29,626 nt of DNA, taken from contig LNGK01000003.1 of the NCBI GenBank assembly GCA_001510575.1, forward strand, positions 2,891,740 through 2,921,365, written 5' to 3'. Under the pieces are notes generated by a model. The model saw nothing but the letters and a program-made list of their open reading frames with translations. It was not told the origin of the DNA and did no database searches. This stretch comes from Knoxdaviesia capensis (Eukaryota > Ascomycota > Sordariomycetes > Microascales > Gondwanamycetaceae). Positions 18,880-29,626 of the stretch are shown here, piece by piece. The stretch's first letter is position 1; every line of letters begins with the position of its first letter. Made by a program: the position numbers and the translations under genes.

Positions 18880-20760
18880 CCCAGCGAGCCTAGACCGCTA
18901 ATATCCGCTTTTACGCCGAATATCGGATAAAGAATAACGTATTCTACGTAAAAGAGATAAAAGTATTACCTATAACCTTAAAGCCTTAAGTAAAGTAAAC
19001 GCTATAATTAACCTATAAACCGGTAAGTTACTAGTTAAGGAGCTATAACCCCCTACGGAAGTAACCCCTATTACGTATAATAGTTAGATAATAATAAGAT
19101 AAGGGAAAGGAAAGGCTATAGATAACGGGATAAATATTCTACCGGTATAGCCGGTAAGTAGTCTACCGCCTTAATATACCGAGTCTATTACGATCGAGGA
19201 ATTAAAGTAAATAATAAAAGCGCTACTTACGGACCGTATAGAGTCTAACTTTAATAGATAAGCGAGAGAGAAAGAGCGCGCCGATAATATAAATACCGTT
19301 ATTAATACGATAATAGAAAAGCTTCTAGAAAAGCTAATAGACGCTATAAGCCGTAGTAACTTACTAGCTATAACTATAGCTACCTTATCCTCTTTTCTTA
19401 CTCCCTCGCTATTATTAGCTAGTCCGTAGATAATAAGACTACTATTACCTACTAACCTAGGTAGAAAGAGCCCCCTTTCTAGCGTAACTATAGCTAATAA
19501 TCCGTTATTACCTATAACTAGCGTCTAACCGACGAGAAACTAGCCCTCGGTACTATATATTATATTATAAATACCGAGAGGTATAGGTAGTACGGTTCTA
19601 GAAAGATAATAAGGTTATATATATAGATAAGGAATATACGATAGCGGTATAATTCTAATATTTCCTATACTATTCTAGTAAATACCCTTATAAACGATAA
19701 CCCCTAAAGTAATATTTTAAGCGAAACTATATCTAGGACCTAATAGTAAACCGTTTACTAATATTAGTACTAACGGCTTTATACTACTATTATAGCTTAC
19801 TATTAAAGGACGATTCCTAGGCCCTCGTTTAGTAAATAGGAATTTAGCTATCGAAAGTAATCTAATAAAGTAAAACGCACCTTTAATAAACGACGAGTAC
19901 GTTATTAGGTAGTATTAATACCTCTAAGCGATATTTCTAAAGCTAATACTCCTATTAGATATTAGTAATAGAGAAGATCGTAAGAAAAATAGTAAAAAAG
20001 CTATTAGTTAGCTATAGAGCGACTACTTAAGTAAGGTAAACTATATAGTTATAGTATAATTAATACGTATTTAGACCTACTTATATAAATCTATAATTCT
20101 ATATACGTATTAGACGTCTTAAATACTACTAGTAATTAGAGGCGAATTTACACCCCTTTAGTATTTTATTCGATAATATACTAATATACTATAGCCTATA
20201 CTAGTAGAATCTATACTAATATTTATCTCTAGTCGTATATTAATATCTACCCCTTCGCGCGTATTTATAGCTCTCGCGTTTAATTATTAGAATAAGTCTA
20301 AATATAAAGCTATCGAGCTTTTAGCTAAAATAGTATAGAATTCCACCGATAACTTACTCGAAACGTATTATATTCGACATATAGTAGAGGATATTCTACG
20401 CTATAATATTACGGACTTATAGTATAAGATATAGTAGGATATAACCCCCGATTCTAGTATCCGTACTATAGTTAATACTACCTACTACCTATTAAAGACT
20501 AGATAATTATACGCCGCTTAGTTAAATAGTACGCTAAAGACCGAGGAGGAAGGAGAAACGCTATAATTTAAAACCTATAAAGAAATACTTAATTATATTA
20601 CGTAAGATAAAGATAGAGATAAATCTACGTATTTCTAGTATAGAAAGATAGGTTATTAAGTTCGCGAATATACGGAGCTACGTATTAAGAATAACGATCG
20701 ATATTAAAAGGCGCGCTAGAATACGCGTTTCACGATAAACCGAGGCTAAACGATAGATAA
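18880..20760 (+). pseudogene. gag of element A (RIP-mutated)
   Basis: A long frame on the plus strand whose only stops are TAA/TAG. It has a helical, charged N-terminal half (EKLLEKLIDA region near 19315) and a zinc-knuckle pattern at 20630-20671. There the spacing C-x2-C-x4-H-x4-C is intact but all four ligand positions read Tyr, as expected for TGC/TGT and CAC/CAT codons after RIP. Gag is the structural capsid protein of the element. The start is approximate. Confidence 0.6.
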
Positions 20761-21169
20761 TCGTAGTTATTCCCGCGAGCCTCGTAACTATTCTCGAAAT
20801 ACCTCCTACGACTATAACTATTTACGAAGACTATCTCACGACCGAAAGATATACCGTTCCCCTACTCCCTACCCCTCTAGGAATAAAGATAGACTAATAA
20901 TAGATAAAGGATAGCGGAATAATAAGAGAGGGGATAAGAAGCCCGCTATTTATAATATATATCCTATATAGAAAGAAGATTTATCTCCCGAAGGATCTCC
21001 CCTCTTAGAAGCTATAGGCTTAGACGTAAATAATAACTATTTCGCTAACGTTACCTACTATTCTATATTATTTATAATCCTTTTAGTAGAGGAATTAACG
21101 TTAATTAGTAAGATACTAATAAAATAGCTATAACGCGAAGGATACCGTAAACGATACCGCCTCTATACC

Positions 21170-24100
21170 GGTTTACTAACGAATAACTAATAAACGCCGC
21201 TTATAGTATTTATCGATACNNGAATAGCTAGCGTATTCGTCTCTAAATCGTACGCCCGTCGTTATTTAGCGCTATACCGATCCGCTAACCCTCTACGCCT
21301 TAATAGCCTAAGCGGTAATAGTAGCTTCGCTATTATTAACGATATCGTTATTTCCTTCTAATTAACGACTATTAACGGATTATCTAAGGTTATTTCTATA
21401 GTAGCCGGTATTATTACCGATAGTACCTATCTTACTAACCTAACTATCGGCCGAAGCGGAGCTATAAAGCTCGGTTATACTAACGCTAATAGTACGATAA
21501 AGCTTATACTCCTATACGATTCCCCTATTATTCTATATTTCTACCCTCCCTAGAGACGAGATAATATCGCTATTACTTATACTACCTCTACTACCGATTC
21601 TAATCCGATAAATATTACCTCTTCCTACGATAATATTACCCCTTTTCACGATAAACCTACCTCTTTCTACGATAAGAACCTCCTTTTACCTCTATTAATA
21701 TATATTTATAGTATTTTACCCGTAGACCCTAATACCTATACCCTCTCCTATATTACTTCTAAATCGTTTCCCTTTATTACGTACCTCGCTAAGTAATAGT
21801 ATAATAGCACTCCTTTACCCCGATAAACGTTTCCTAGAATAGTAAATACTAACCGAGTAACTATCGAATTTAACGAAGAGCTATTACCTAAGTATAAGAA
21901 GTAACTATTACTTACGAAAGAGCGTACGAAGCGCGACGCTATTCGCGGTACCCGTATTATTATAGAAAACTAATAGAAGAAAGTAAATACTAAAGCCTTA
22001 ATAATTATATAAAAGGCTTTCGATAATAATACCTTCGTCTTTATTCTACGGTATTTCGATACTAGACCGGATATAAAGGCCTATACTTAGTATAATATTA
22101 AGACCGCTAATACTAAACCTAGATCTCTCCCCCTACGCCGCTATAACCCCTACTAACGTAAAATCATAAAGGAATTTACTAATAAACTACTCTTACTCGG
22201 TATTATTTAATACGCTATTAACTCCCTATAGTCTATACCTATACTATTACTACTTAAGAAGCCCCTCCCTAGTAATAACCGGCCTAGATACCGTTTCGTA
22301 ATTAACTACTATACGTTAAACGAAGTTACGTAAAAGGTAGCTTATCTATTACCGAATATTAAGGATTCCTTATAATAGGCCGCTAGATACCGATTCTATA
22401 CCTTTCTTAACTTAGAAGACGGCTTCTAGTAGATAGTTATAGACCCCGAAATAGTATTAAAGATAGCGTTTTCTACGCTATTTAGATAATACGAATAGCT
22501 TCGTATACTATTTAGCCTTATAAACGTACCTATAACCTTCTAGCGTTTTATAAACGAAGTCCTCGAGCCGGTACGCGCCTTTACTATAGGCCTTTTAAAC
22601 GATATTTATATTTAAGGTAAGATAATAATAGAATTAGCCGAGAGAATAGTCGCTATTCTACGCTAATTAAGCTACTATCGACTATTATTAAACCTTAAGA
22701 AATACGAATAGTTTATTAAAGAAAGTAAGTTCCTAGGAATAATTATCTCTATCTACGGTATTTATCTCGATCTTAAGAAGGTAGCTATTATCCGTAAGAG
22801 ACCTACGCCTACTACTACTACTAAGATCCGTAGCTTTTTAAATACTACTAGCTATTTACGCCGCTTTATCCCTTATTTCATATATAAAGCGCGTCTACTC
22901 TATAAGTATACCGGAGTAGATAAGCCTAAAAGCGTATAAGTATAGCTAGATAACGAGTTATTATAAGCCTAGCGCGATATTCGCGATACTATAGCCTCCC
23001 TCCTAGAGCTACGTAACTACGACTATATACTCCTATCGGTACTTAAGACCGATACTTCTAATTATACCGTTAGTACTACGTTATTCTAACTATAGCGCGA
23101 TTCTAATAATAAACGTAGCGTTTTATACTTAGTTACGTACTTTAGCGCCGTTTTATCGAAGACCTAATAGCGATATAGTACCTAAGAGAGAGAAATACTT
23201 ACCGTTATTATATTATTATAGTATTAGAGGAGCTAGCTAGAGGCTACTAAGATTACTATTATTACTAACTACGAAACCCTACGCCTTTTTACTACTAAGT
23301 AGGAATAACCCGTTAGAATATTATAATTTCTCGATATAATCGTATACTATAGCGTACGTATCTACTACCGATCCGGAAAGGCTAATATTTTAGCTAATTA
23401 GTTATTACGGCCACGTATAGATATAGCGCTCGTAACGAATAAAGAGGAAGGGTATAAAACGAACGATAATAACACGTTAACTAACGTCTTTCCCGCTACT
23501 AATAACGAGACCCCTAAACTACCAAACTAACGATTTAAGATACGTCTACTAGCGTAACTACTACTAAACGACGCTAAATAGCCTCTAAATAATACTATAA
23601 ATACCGAATAACCTACGAACGATACGCTAATCGCCCCTAATATTAAGAAGTTAGACGACCTTAGATAGTACGACGTCTAGGATATTATTAACTACCTAGA
23701 AAATAGCTATCTACTCCCCTATCGTATCCCTTTAACCTTCGTTTAGGACTATTTCGCTATCTTTTATAGCGAAGTATATACCGTTATTAACCGTATCTTA
23801 ATAAAGATACTAACGTACGAGGCCTCCGTTTTAGAAGCTATTAAGGTCTATAAGCTAGAAGGCTATACGCGCGTTAGTACCCTATATACGCTATTAACTA
23901 AACGAGTATAGTATCCCGACTTAATTTTAGTTACGAATAAGGCTATTCGATAGTATATAGAATATTAATTATTATAAAAACCCCCCGAAGTAACGGAATC
24001 GCTACGACCGATACTAACTATACGACTATTAATACGCTAGGGAATAGACTTTACTAACCGTTTTATTATTAATAGTAAATAGATATAGCTATTAACGGTA

Positions 24101-24965
24101 GTTAAGTACGCTACTAGCTACGTTATAGTAGCTATAGACCCCCGTAATAGCACCTTAGCTACTACGAAGTTACTAGTAGCACGTATTTACGTAATATTCG
24201 GACCGCTAATCGAGATTATTACCGATAACGGTACCCCTTTTAACTCCGATAAATTTAAGACCCTCCTCGCTAACTATAACCCCCCTATATAATAGTATCG
24301 TATAATAATATACTATCTATAGACGAATAGCCGAGTTAAGCGCTTTAATAGGTAAATTAAGTATATCGCTAGCTATCTAGCCTACGCTAATACTAAAAAC
24401 TAAGAAGATATCGATTAGCTAATAGTTATTCCTAAAGCTATACGTATCTACCTAAATAGACCGTAAATAAGTAGCTTTTCCCTATATTACCTACTTTTTA
24501 ATACTAAGCCCTACGATAACGCTACTTATATTATTACGCTATACGAACGGGAGCCTATTATAAACGAAGTTATCGTTTCCTAGTAAGATTTAGCTTATAA
24601 AAGATAGTTATTTAAGACCGTTCGCTTATTATCTAACTCCGTAAAAGTATACTAAATATATATCCGTATTATATTATAGAACGATAAGGCTACGTATCGT
24701 ATTTTTAGTAAAGGCGACTAGATATTACGATATCGACCGTAAAAATATAAATACGAGCTATTCTACGACGGACCGTAGCTTATTATCGACGTTTACTAGG
24801 GTAATACCTATACTCTAGAGTTACTAGGCGGTTATCGGCTCGATAAACGCTATAATAGGTTTAACCTATTCCTAGCGTACGTCGAGGATAGCTAGCCTAT
24901 TTATAGCCTTTAGTATACTAGTCGTCGCCTACTCGAGCTAGATCGTAAGCGTCTATCGTCTATCG
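21170..24965 (+). pseudogene. pol of element A: protease, RT, RNase H, integrase (RIP-mutated)
   Basis: Read on the plus strand ignoring stops. The aspartic protease active site (D-T-G context, 21214-21225) is interrupted by NN at 21220-21221. RT spans about 22150-22900, with KKPLPSNNRPRYRFVINYY, the catalytic block as LLND-IYI at 22592-22612 (normally YxDD), and KFLGIIISIYGIYLD. RNase H runs about 23045-23330 (TDTSNY near 23048, NYETLRLFTT near 23262). In the integrase, the zinc-finger His positions read Tyr (about 23840), the catalytic region starts GIDFTNRFI (24041) and TDNG lies at 24221-24232. A tail with LLELDRKRL ends near 24965. Gene order is typical of Ty3/gypsy. No chromodomain is recognisable. 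Confidence 0.8.
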
Positions 24966-25859
24966 GCAGATAGTTACCTTACCCTATACTATTTCTTTCC
25001 TTTTTTTTTATTTATTATTTTACTTTTCCGTTATAATATTCGTTCTATAATTATCCCCTATTTATATCCTAATTCTATCTATATCCTAATTTCCTTTATT
25101 TTATTTTATTTTAGCTACGCCTTACTATTAAGCTATACTATTTTCCTTTTTTAGAATTTTTCTTTTATTATTCTTTTTTTATTTTACCGCTATTACCGCT
25201 AATATTCCGCCTTTTATATGCTTTTTCCGATTTTTTCCTATATATTTCCCTACTTTTAACTTATTTTACTATATTAATAATTAATAGAACGCTCTAGACT
25301 TACCGCTACGCCTATATACTATTTTTTTCTTTCTTCCTTTCTTTATTCCTAATTCCCGCGCTTTACGCTAGCTACCTATATTTACGCGGCTAACTATCGC
25401 CTTTTCCTATATTTATACGACGAAGGGAAAGGAAGGAGGTACCGATTATACTATCTAATAACTAAATAACATAATACCGCTATAGCACGATATTCTAAAT
25501 ACCGCGACTAACCTAAACGTCTTTTATCTAGCTATCCCTTCCGCCCTCTAGGACCCGCTTTTCTTAGTAACTACCTAGTTTAATAGCTATTAAGACTATA
25601 TTAGCTAATAGAAGGACTACTATAGTATGATAAACGCCGTAATAACCTTACCTTTTACGATAAAAAGCTAAATTCTTTCCTATTTATAATAAATAAAGAA
25701 ACGAATAGTTATACGACTAACGAAAAAGTATAAGAAGCTAGCGATCTCTAGCTATAAACGATTTAGAATTAGATAATTCTTTATCTCTCTTATTACTACT
25801 ATCTCTTTCCTATCTATCCTCTCTATTACTAATACTATTAATAGCTATTCTACTTACTA

Positions 25860-26914
25860 AGCCTACTATTTATACTATAAACGATAATAATATCTCTTAA
25901 TAACCTACTAATAATAATAATAATAACGCTAATAATACCCTATTACCTACTATAGCCGCTATTCCCCCTACCGCTACTCCCGCTACGAACGTACTACGCG
26001 TTACCGCTATAGTCGGAGCCGTCGAGCCGATTCCGTATACCTAATACGTACTAAGACGTATTAAATACCCGGGTATTCTCTACTATCGATACGTTATTAA
26101 TAACGCTATATAGAATACTTATACTAAATACTATAATTATTAGGTTAATTACTAGGTACCTAGTAATATATCGGCTAAAATAGATACCTTTATAGATACT
26201 AATAAGAACTAGATTAATACGCTAAGTACGTAAACCCGAGCGCTACGGGATATCGCCGTAGCTAAGTATTTATTCGTCTATAATAAAGGCGTTACGGCCG
26301 CTAATTAGAAGTTAAATAGCGAGGAATTTAATAACGCGAGCCGTTTTATTAATACCGTAGCTATACTATATACCTTCGCGGGATACCTCGTACCTATTTA
26401 ACCGACTATTATATGCCTATGGCGTATAGCTTTAACGCTAGCCCTAACCTTAGTATATATATTACCTCTCTTTTTAGCTACCGAGGGCGCCGAAATTAAT
26501 ATTATTAAGGGAGGACCCCCGCTAGTACTTACGGTAGCTCCGCTAGTAGTAGCACCCGTTATACTAGCCGTAGCCGTACTAATACTAGCTAGTAGAGCCG
26601 CCGTTATACCTATAATACCGGTATTTACGCTAATAGCCGCGCTAATAGTAGCTACCGCTATCGTAATAGTACCCCCTTTCCCTAACGCCCCGGTCCCCGC
26701 TACCTTTATAACTTAATTCCCTAGCATAGCGCCCGCCTATATTAATTAATAATAAGTAGACGAGTTACGTAATCGCTACCTATATAGTATAGTATAGGCC
26801 GTTACTATCTAACTAAGTATCGTAGTATTCTTAATCCCCCCTAATACTATCTAATACTAAGGTATTTATATCGTTAGATAGATAAAACGATACCTATAGC
26901 TACCTAAAACGCTA
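25860..26914 (+). pseudogene. Third ORF of element A, between integrase and 3' LTR (unknown)
   Basis: One plus-strand frame of about 350 codons, interrupted only by TAA/TAG at positions that would be Gln or Trp before RIP. Visible blocks include IPPTATPATNVLRVTAIVGA, RALRDIAVAKYLFVYNKG and, near the end, VDELRNRYLYSIV. The last block is present in the same frame in the inverted element B (29626-29450), with mostly RIP-type differences, which supports real coding. A Val/Ile/Ala-rich stretch (about 26500-26700) looks membrane-like, but RIP turns Ala into Val and Thr into Ile, so it may have been Ala/Thr/Pro-rich. Position matches that of env-like or accessory ORFs in some Ty3/gypsy elements. 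I do not recognise the product. Confidence 0.5.
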
Positions 26915-27172
26915 TAAATAGGAAGTTCCCCTTTATTATACTAGATACCTATTTTCCTATCGATTACTATTATTATTCCTATCTAACTGCTATTTAGACT
27001 CGCTTTATATTATATTTCTTTCTATACGCTTAGAAAAGTCGAAAAGGATAAAAAAAGAGGACCCCTAGAAAAATATAAAAATAATTAAAAACCGCTCGTA
27101 GTACGAGTATAAAATTATATAAAGGGAAGTCCTTTTAATATCCTTTACTAGTTAAAGGTAGATCGCGGACGA
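26907..27172. repeat. 266-bp direct repeat, copy 1
   Basis: Near-identical to 27174-27439, with one N (27173) between. The homologous region of element B (about 29191-29457, inverted) has only one copy, so this duplication is either private to A or an assembly error. Confidence 0.9.
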
Positions 27173-27173
27173 N

Positions 27174-27439
27174 AAACGCTATAAATAGGAAGTTCCCCTT
27201 TATTATACTAGATACCTATTTTCCTATCGATTACTATTATTATTCCTATCTAACTGCTATTTAGACTCGCTTTATATTATATTTCTTTCTATACGCTTAG
27301 AAAAGTCGAAAAGGATAAAAAAAGAGGACCCCTAGAAAAATATAAAAATAATTAAAAACCGCTCGTAGTACGAGTATAAAATTATATAAAGGGAAGTCCT
27401 TTTAATATCCTTTACTAATTAAAGGTAGATCGTAGACGA
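27174..27439. repeat. 266-bp direct repeat, copy 2
   Basis: Second copy after the N at 27173. It leads directly into the purine tract and the 3' LTR. It differs from copy 1 at three sites near the end (for example GATCGCGG versus GATCGTAG) and nearby, all transitions. Confidence 0.9.
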
Positions 27440-27445
27440 TCTAGT

Positions 27446-27457
27446 TAAGAAAGGGGA
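27446..27457 (+). other. Polypurine tract of element A
   Basis: AAGAAAGGGGA, three bases before the 3' LTR, in the place of the plus-strand primer of LTR retrotransposons. The inverted counterpart is present next to the LTR of element B. Confidence 0.6.
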
Positions 27458-27460
27458 TCT

Positions 27461-27743
27461 TATAGATCCCCTATAGGTTAGAGTATATTATAATTACGTA
27501 TAAACGTATACTAATACACGTAGATACTACCGAGCGGTAAGTATTTAGGTATATATCTATATATATATAAATGCCTTAAAGAGCTAGTAAAAGACCTATA
27601 AAAGGTAGATATCTACCGCGCTTTTATAGGAAATATCTTAAGATAGAAAAAATTTAAGCTTCCCTTTATATATATTTCTCTATACGTGCCTTATAATTAT
27701 AACTCATTTATTAGTCCTTTAGACTATATATCTAAGAATCATA
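27461..27743 (+). repeat. 3' LTR of element A
   Basis: 283 bp, starts TATAGATCCC, ends AGAATCATA. It is colinear with the 5' LTR; the differences I see are nearly all C/T or G/A. Confidence 0.85.
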
Positions 27744-28886
27744 AAATAAAGCTATCGAAGAGGATAGGTACCTCTACTCTATTACGGAGTTATATAATCA
27801 TATAGCCGCCCGCGTACGCCGACGTATCGGTATAGATTTAAACTAGAAGCCGGCTATCGTATCTATCCTAGCTAATAACTCTCGCTACTACTTCCTTTAG
27901 GATAATAAAAGCGGCTACCTCGGGAGCGCCCTATTTCTACTTAACTTTCCTAGTTAGCTAGTATAGAGGTCTTATTAACTCTACGTAGTTCCTTATCTAC
28001 TTCTTATATACTATAACTATACCTAAGAACCCTCGGATATAGGATTATATCTAGGGCGTTAGCTAATCGCGTATCTTTTATAGCTTATCGAACGATAGCT
28101 TATATCCTCCCCTAGTAATATAATTAAACCCTAGAGCCTTTATAGTAGCTACGTTAAGGCTTAATTTTATAAAGTTAAGTCTAAAGTCGGCCTATAGTAG
28201 CCGTAGTAAGAGGTAGTACCGGATAATATACTATACCTCGTCGATCGACCCTCTAGCGATAAATATATTATCTATATAACTTTCTACTATCGGTATACTA
28301 TCTACGCGGGGTACCTAGAGGTTCGGCTTATCGCTTAGCGAGCCTAGGAGAGTCGTTACCGCCTCTTATATACCCGCTAGGCTCGAAGAGGCCCCTTACG
28401 GTATCCGGGTCAGTTAGAGCTATAGGAACCCTAGAACGTAGAATACGTATACCTTCCGATATTCCTTCGCTATAGGCACGCTCTAGAAGGCGTGTTTTAA
28501 ATTAAACCGCGTATAGACCTTATATAAAAGGTAATTAAGGTAAGTTATTACCTTATCGATTATCTTTATCTTAATACCTAGTAATATCTCTCTAATAAAG
28601 CCGTAATCGAAAGTTAGTCTCTTTTCCCCTATAGGGCTACCTAGTTTATCTACTAGGATAGCTTAGGAGTTCTATAGTAAGAGCTCTCCGTTCGTAGCGA
28701 ATATCGATTTATATATTCCTACGTTAAGTACCTCCTAAACTAGTTTATTTAACTAGAATTTCTATTACTCTATCTACCGCTTAACGTACTACCGGCCCTA
28801 CGGTATTATATCGGGGGCTAGCTAGGGTCTATAGGTATATATAGGTATTACTAGGATATCTAATAATATTAATATATTAAGCTTTC
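27744..28886 (-). mobile_element. Element C, 5' part: reverse transcriptase and start of RNase H (RIP-mutated)
   Basis: Minus-strand reading, ignoring stops. It holds KEYRKVY-like and LTRIP-x-GASSS blocks near 28440-28370, the RT catalytic block as YIDNIF (28261-28278; normally YxDD), then LNFIKLSLNVATIKALGF and GFLGIVIVYKK. The start of RNase H, IYTDTSAYARAA, lies near 27850. The other half of RNase H resumes at 17680 on the far side of element A, in the same orientation. This is a different lineage from element A, judged by its RT sequence. Its upstream part is cut off by the LTR of element B at 28887. Confidence 0.7.
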
Positions 28887-29169
28887 TGTGATTCCTAGAT
28901 ATATAGTCCAAAGGACTAATAAATAAGTTATAATTATAAGGTACGTATGGAGAAATATATATAAAGGGAAGCTTAAATTTTTTCTATCTTAAGATGTTTC
29001 TTATAAAAGCGCGGTAGATATCTGCCTTTTATAGGTCTTTTGCTAGCTCTTTAAGGTATTTATATGTATATAGATATATACCTAAATACTTACCGCTAGG
29101 TAGTATCTACGTATATTAGTATACGTTTATACGTAATTATAATATACTCCGACCTATTAGGGATCTATA
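28887..29169 (-). repeat. 3' LTR of element B
   Basis: 283 bp. Its end reads GGAATCACA on the minus strand, so the terminal CA is intact. It retains more CpA/TpG sites (for example GTGATTCC, GTCCAAAG, AGATGTTTC, TATCTGCC on the plus strand) than either LTR of element A. Confidence 0.85.
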
Positions 29170-29626
29170 AGATCCCCTTTCTTAACTAGATCGTCCGCGA
29201 TCTACCTTTAACTAGTAAAGGATATTAAAAGGACTTCCCTTTATATAATTTTATACTCGTACTACGAGCGGTTTTTAATTATTTTTATATTTTTCTAGGG
29301 GTCCTCTTTTTTTTATCCTTTTCGACTTTTCTAAGCGTATAGAAAGAAATATAATATAAAGCGAGTCTAAATAATAGTTAGATAGGAATAATAATAGTAA
29401 TCGATAGGAAAATAGGTATCTAGTATAATAAAGGGGAACTTCCTATTTATAGCGTTTCGGGTAGCTATAGGTACCGTTTTATCCGTCTAACGATATAAAT
29501 ACCTTAGTATTAGATAGTATTAGGGGGGATTAAGAATACTACGATACCTAGTCGGATAGTAACGGCCTATACTATACTATATAGGTAGCGATTACGTAAC
29601 TCGTCTACCTATTATTAGTTAATATA
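28887..29626 (-). mobile_element. Element B: 3' end of a second copy of the element A family, inverted
   Basis: The reverse complement of 29626-28887 matches 26738-27743 of element A, minus the 266-bp duplication: end of the third ORF, non-coding region, purine tract, then LTR. The 5' part is outside the window. A and B lie tail to tail, 1.14 kb apart, forming an inverted repeat with about 740-bp arms. Confidence 0.9.

Larger units (their letters stand above)
17964..18880 (+). other. Leader of element A
   Basis: Pyrimidine-rich, no coding signature. It contains two copies of GGTTCGAGTCC (18060-18070 and 18380-18390), each with a short T-arm-like stem, and an N at 18340. Confidence 0.5.
17681..27743 (+). 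mobile_element. Element A: full-length Ty3/gypsy LTR retrotransposon (RIP-mutated)
   Basis: Bounded by two 283-bp LTRs (17681-17963 and 27461-27743). Internal order on the plus strand is leader, gag with zinc knuckle, protease, RT, RNase H, integrase, then a third ORF. RT before integrase places it in Ty3/gypsy (Metaviridae-type), not copia. A purine-rich tract AAGAAAGGGGA ends three bases before the 3' LTR. No clear primer-binding site follows the 5' LTR; RIP has probably erased it. The element sits inside element C in the opposite orientation. The flanks are AGAT (17677-17680) and AAAT (27744-27747), possibly a 4-bp target duplication with one transition. About 10.06 kb, or about 9.8 kb if the 266-bp duplication is an artefact. 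It cannot encode any protein in its present state. Confidence 0.85.
15040..29626. other. RIP-mutated transposon island
   Basis: From about 15,040 to the right edge CpA and TpG are almost missing on both strands, while CpG and TpA are abundant. This is the footprint of repeat-induced point mutation acting on CpA. The switch is abrupt: the last ordinary CpA lies near 15,029, and none follows for about 360 bases. All frames are broken by TAA and TAG, with no TGA, because TpG has been removed. The content is nested Ty3/gypsy elements, described below. Such islands are usually methylated heterochromatin in fungi (known for Neurospora; inferred here). Confidence 0.93.

Noticed and set aside
26500..26700. 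Transmembrane domain in the third ORF of element A
   Set aside because: RIP converts Ala to Val, Thr to Ile and Ser/Pro to Leu, so the hydrophobic look may be created by mutation.

Overview
The window is from a filamentous ascomycete (Pezizomycotina, probably Sordariomycetes; class is an inference). Genes have short introns with GTAAGT-type donors and CTAAC-like branch sites. AIM11 is a fungal mitochondrial gene. The right half carries the signature of repeat-induced point mutation (RIP), a process known only from fungi. It has two halves that meet near base 15,040.

Bases 1-15,040 are ordinary gene-bearing DNA. From left to right: the 5' part of a 2OG-Fe(II) oxygenase gene (minus, running off the left edge next to a 25-G run); two tandem paralogous genes of an unrecognised family (CxxC, long coiled coil, membrane segments), at 1465-2839 and 3232-5084; a decayed fragment with an HNH-nuclease-like signature (5560-6200); AIM11 (6631-7251, plus); a eukaryotic-type pantothenate kinase in two exons (7965-9662, minus), convergent with AIM11; an HSL-family alpha/beta hydrolase (10833-11846, minus); then about 3.2 kb with microsatellites and no gene I can support.

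Bases 15,040-29,626 are a RIP-destroyed island of nested Ty3/gypsy-type LTR retrotransposons. CpA and TpG are almost absent, so glutamine and tryptophan codons have become TAA/TAG and no reading frame survives. Element C (minus) holds RT at 27,744-28,886 and RNase H plus integrase at 15,040-17,680. It is split by element A (plus, 17,681-27,743), which has two 283-bp LTRs, gag with a zinc knuckle, protease, RT, RNase H, integrase and an extra third ORF. A third, inverted copy of the same LTR (28,887-29,169) is the 3' end of element B, which runs off the right edge.

Two direct repeats in the island, 820 bp and 266 bp, each abut a single N and are probably unmerged contig ends. The most novel material is the tandem coiled-coil/membrane pair: the two genes share exon structure but carry different lesions in the last exon.
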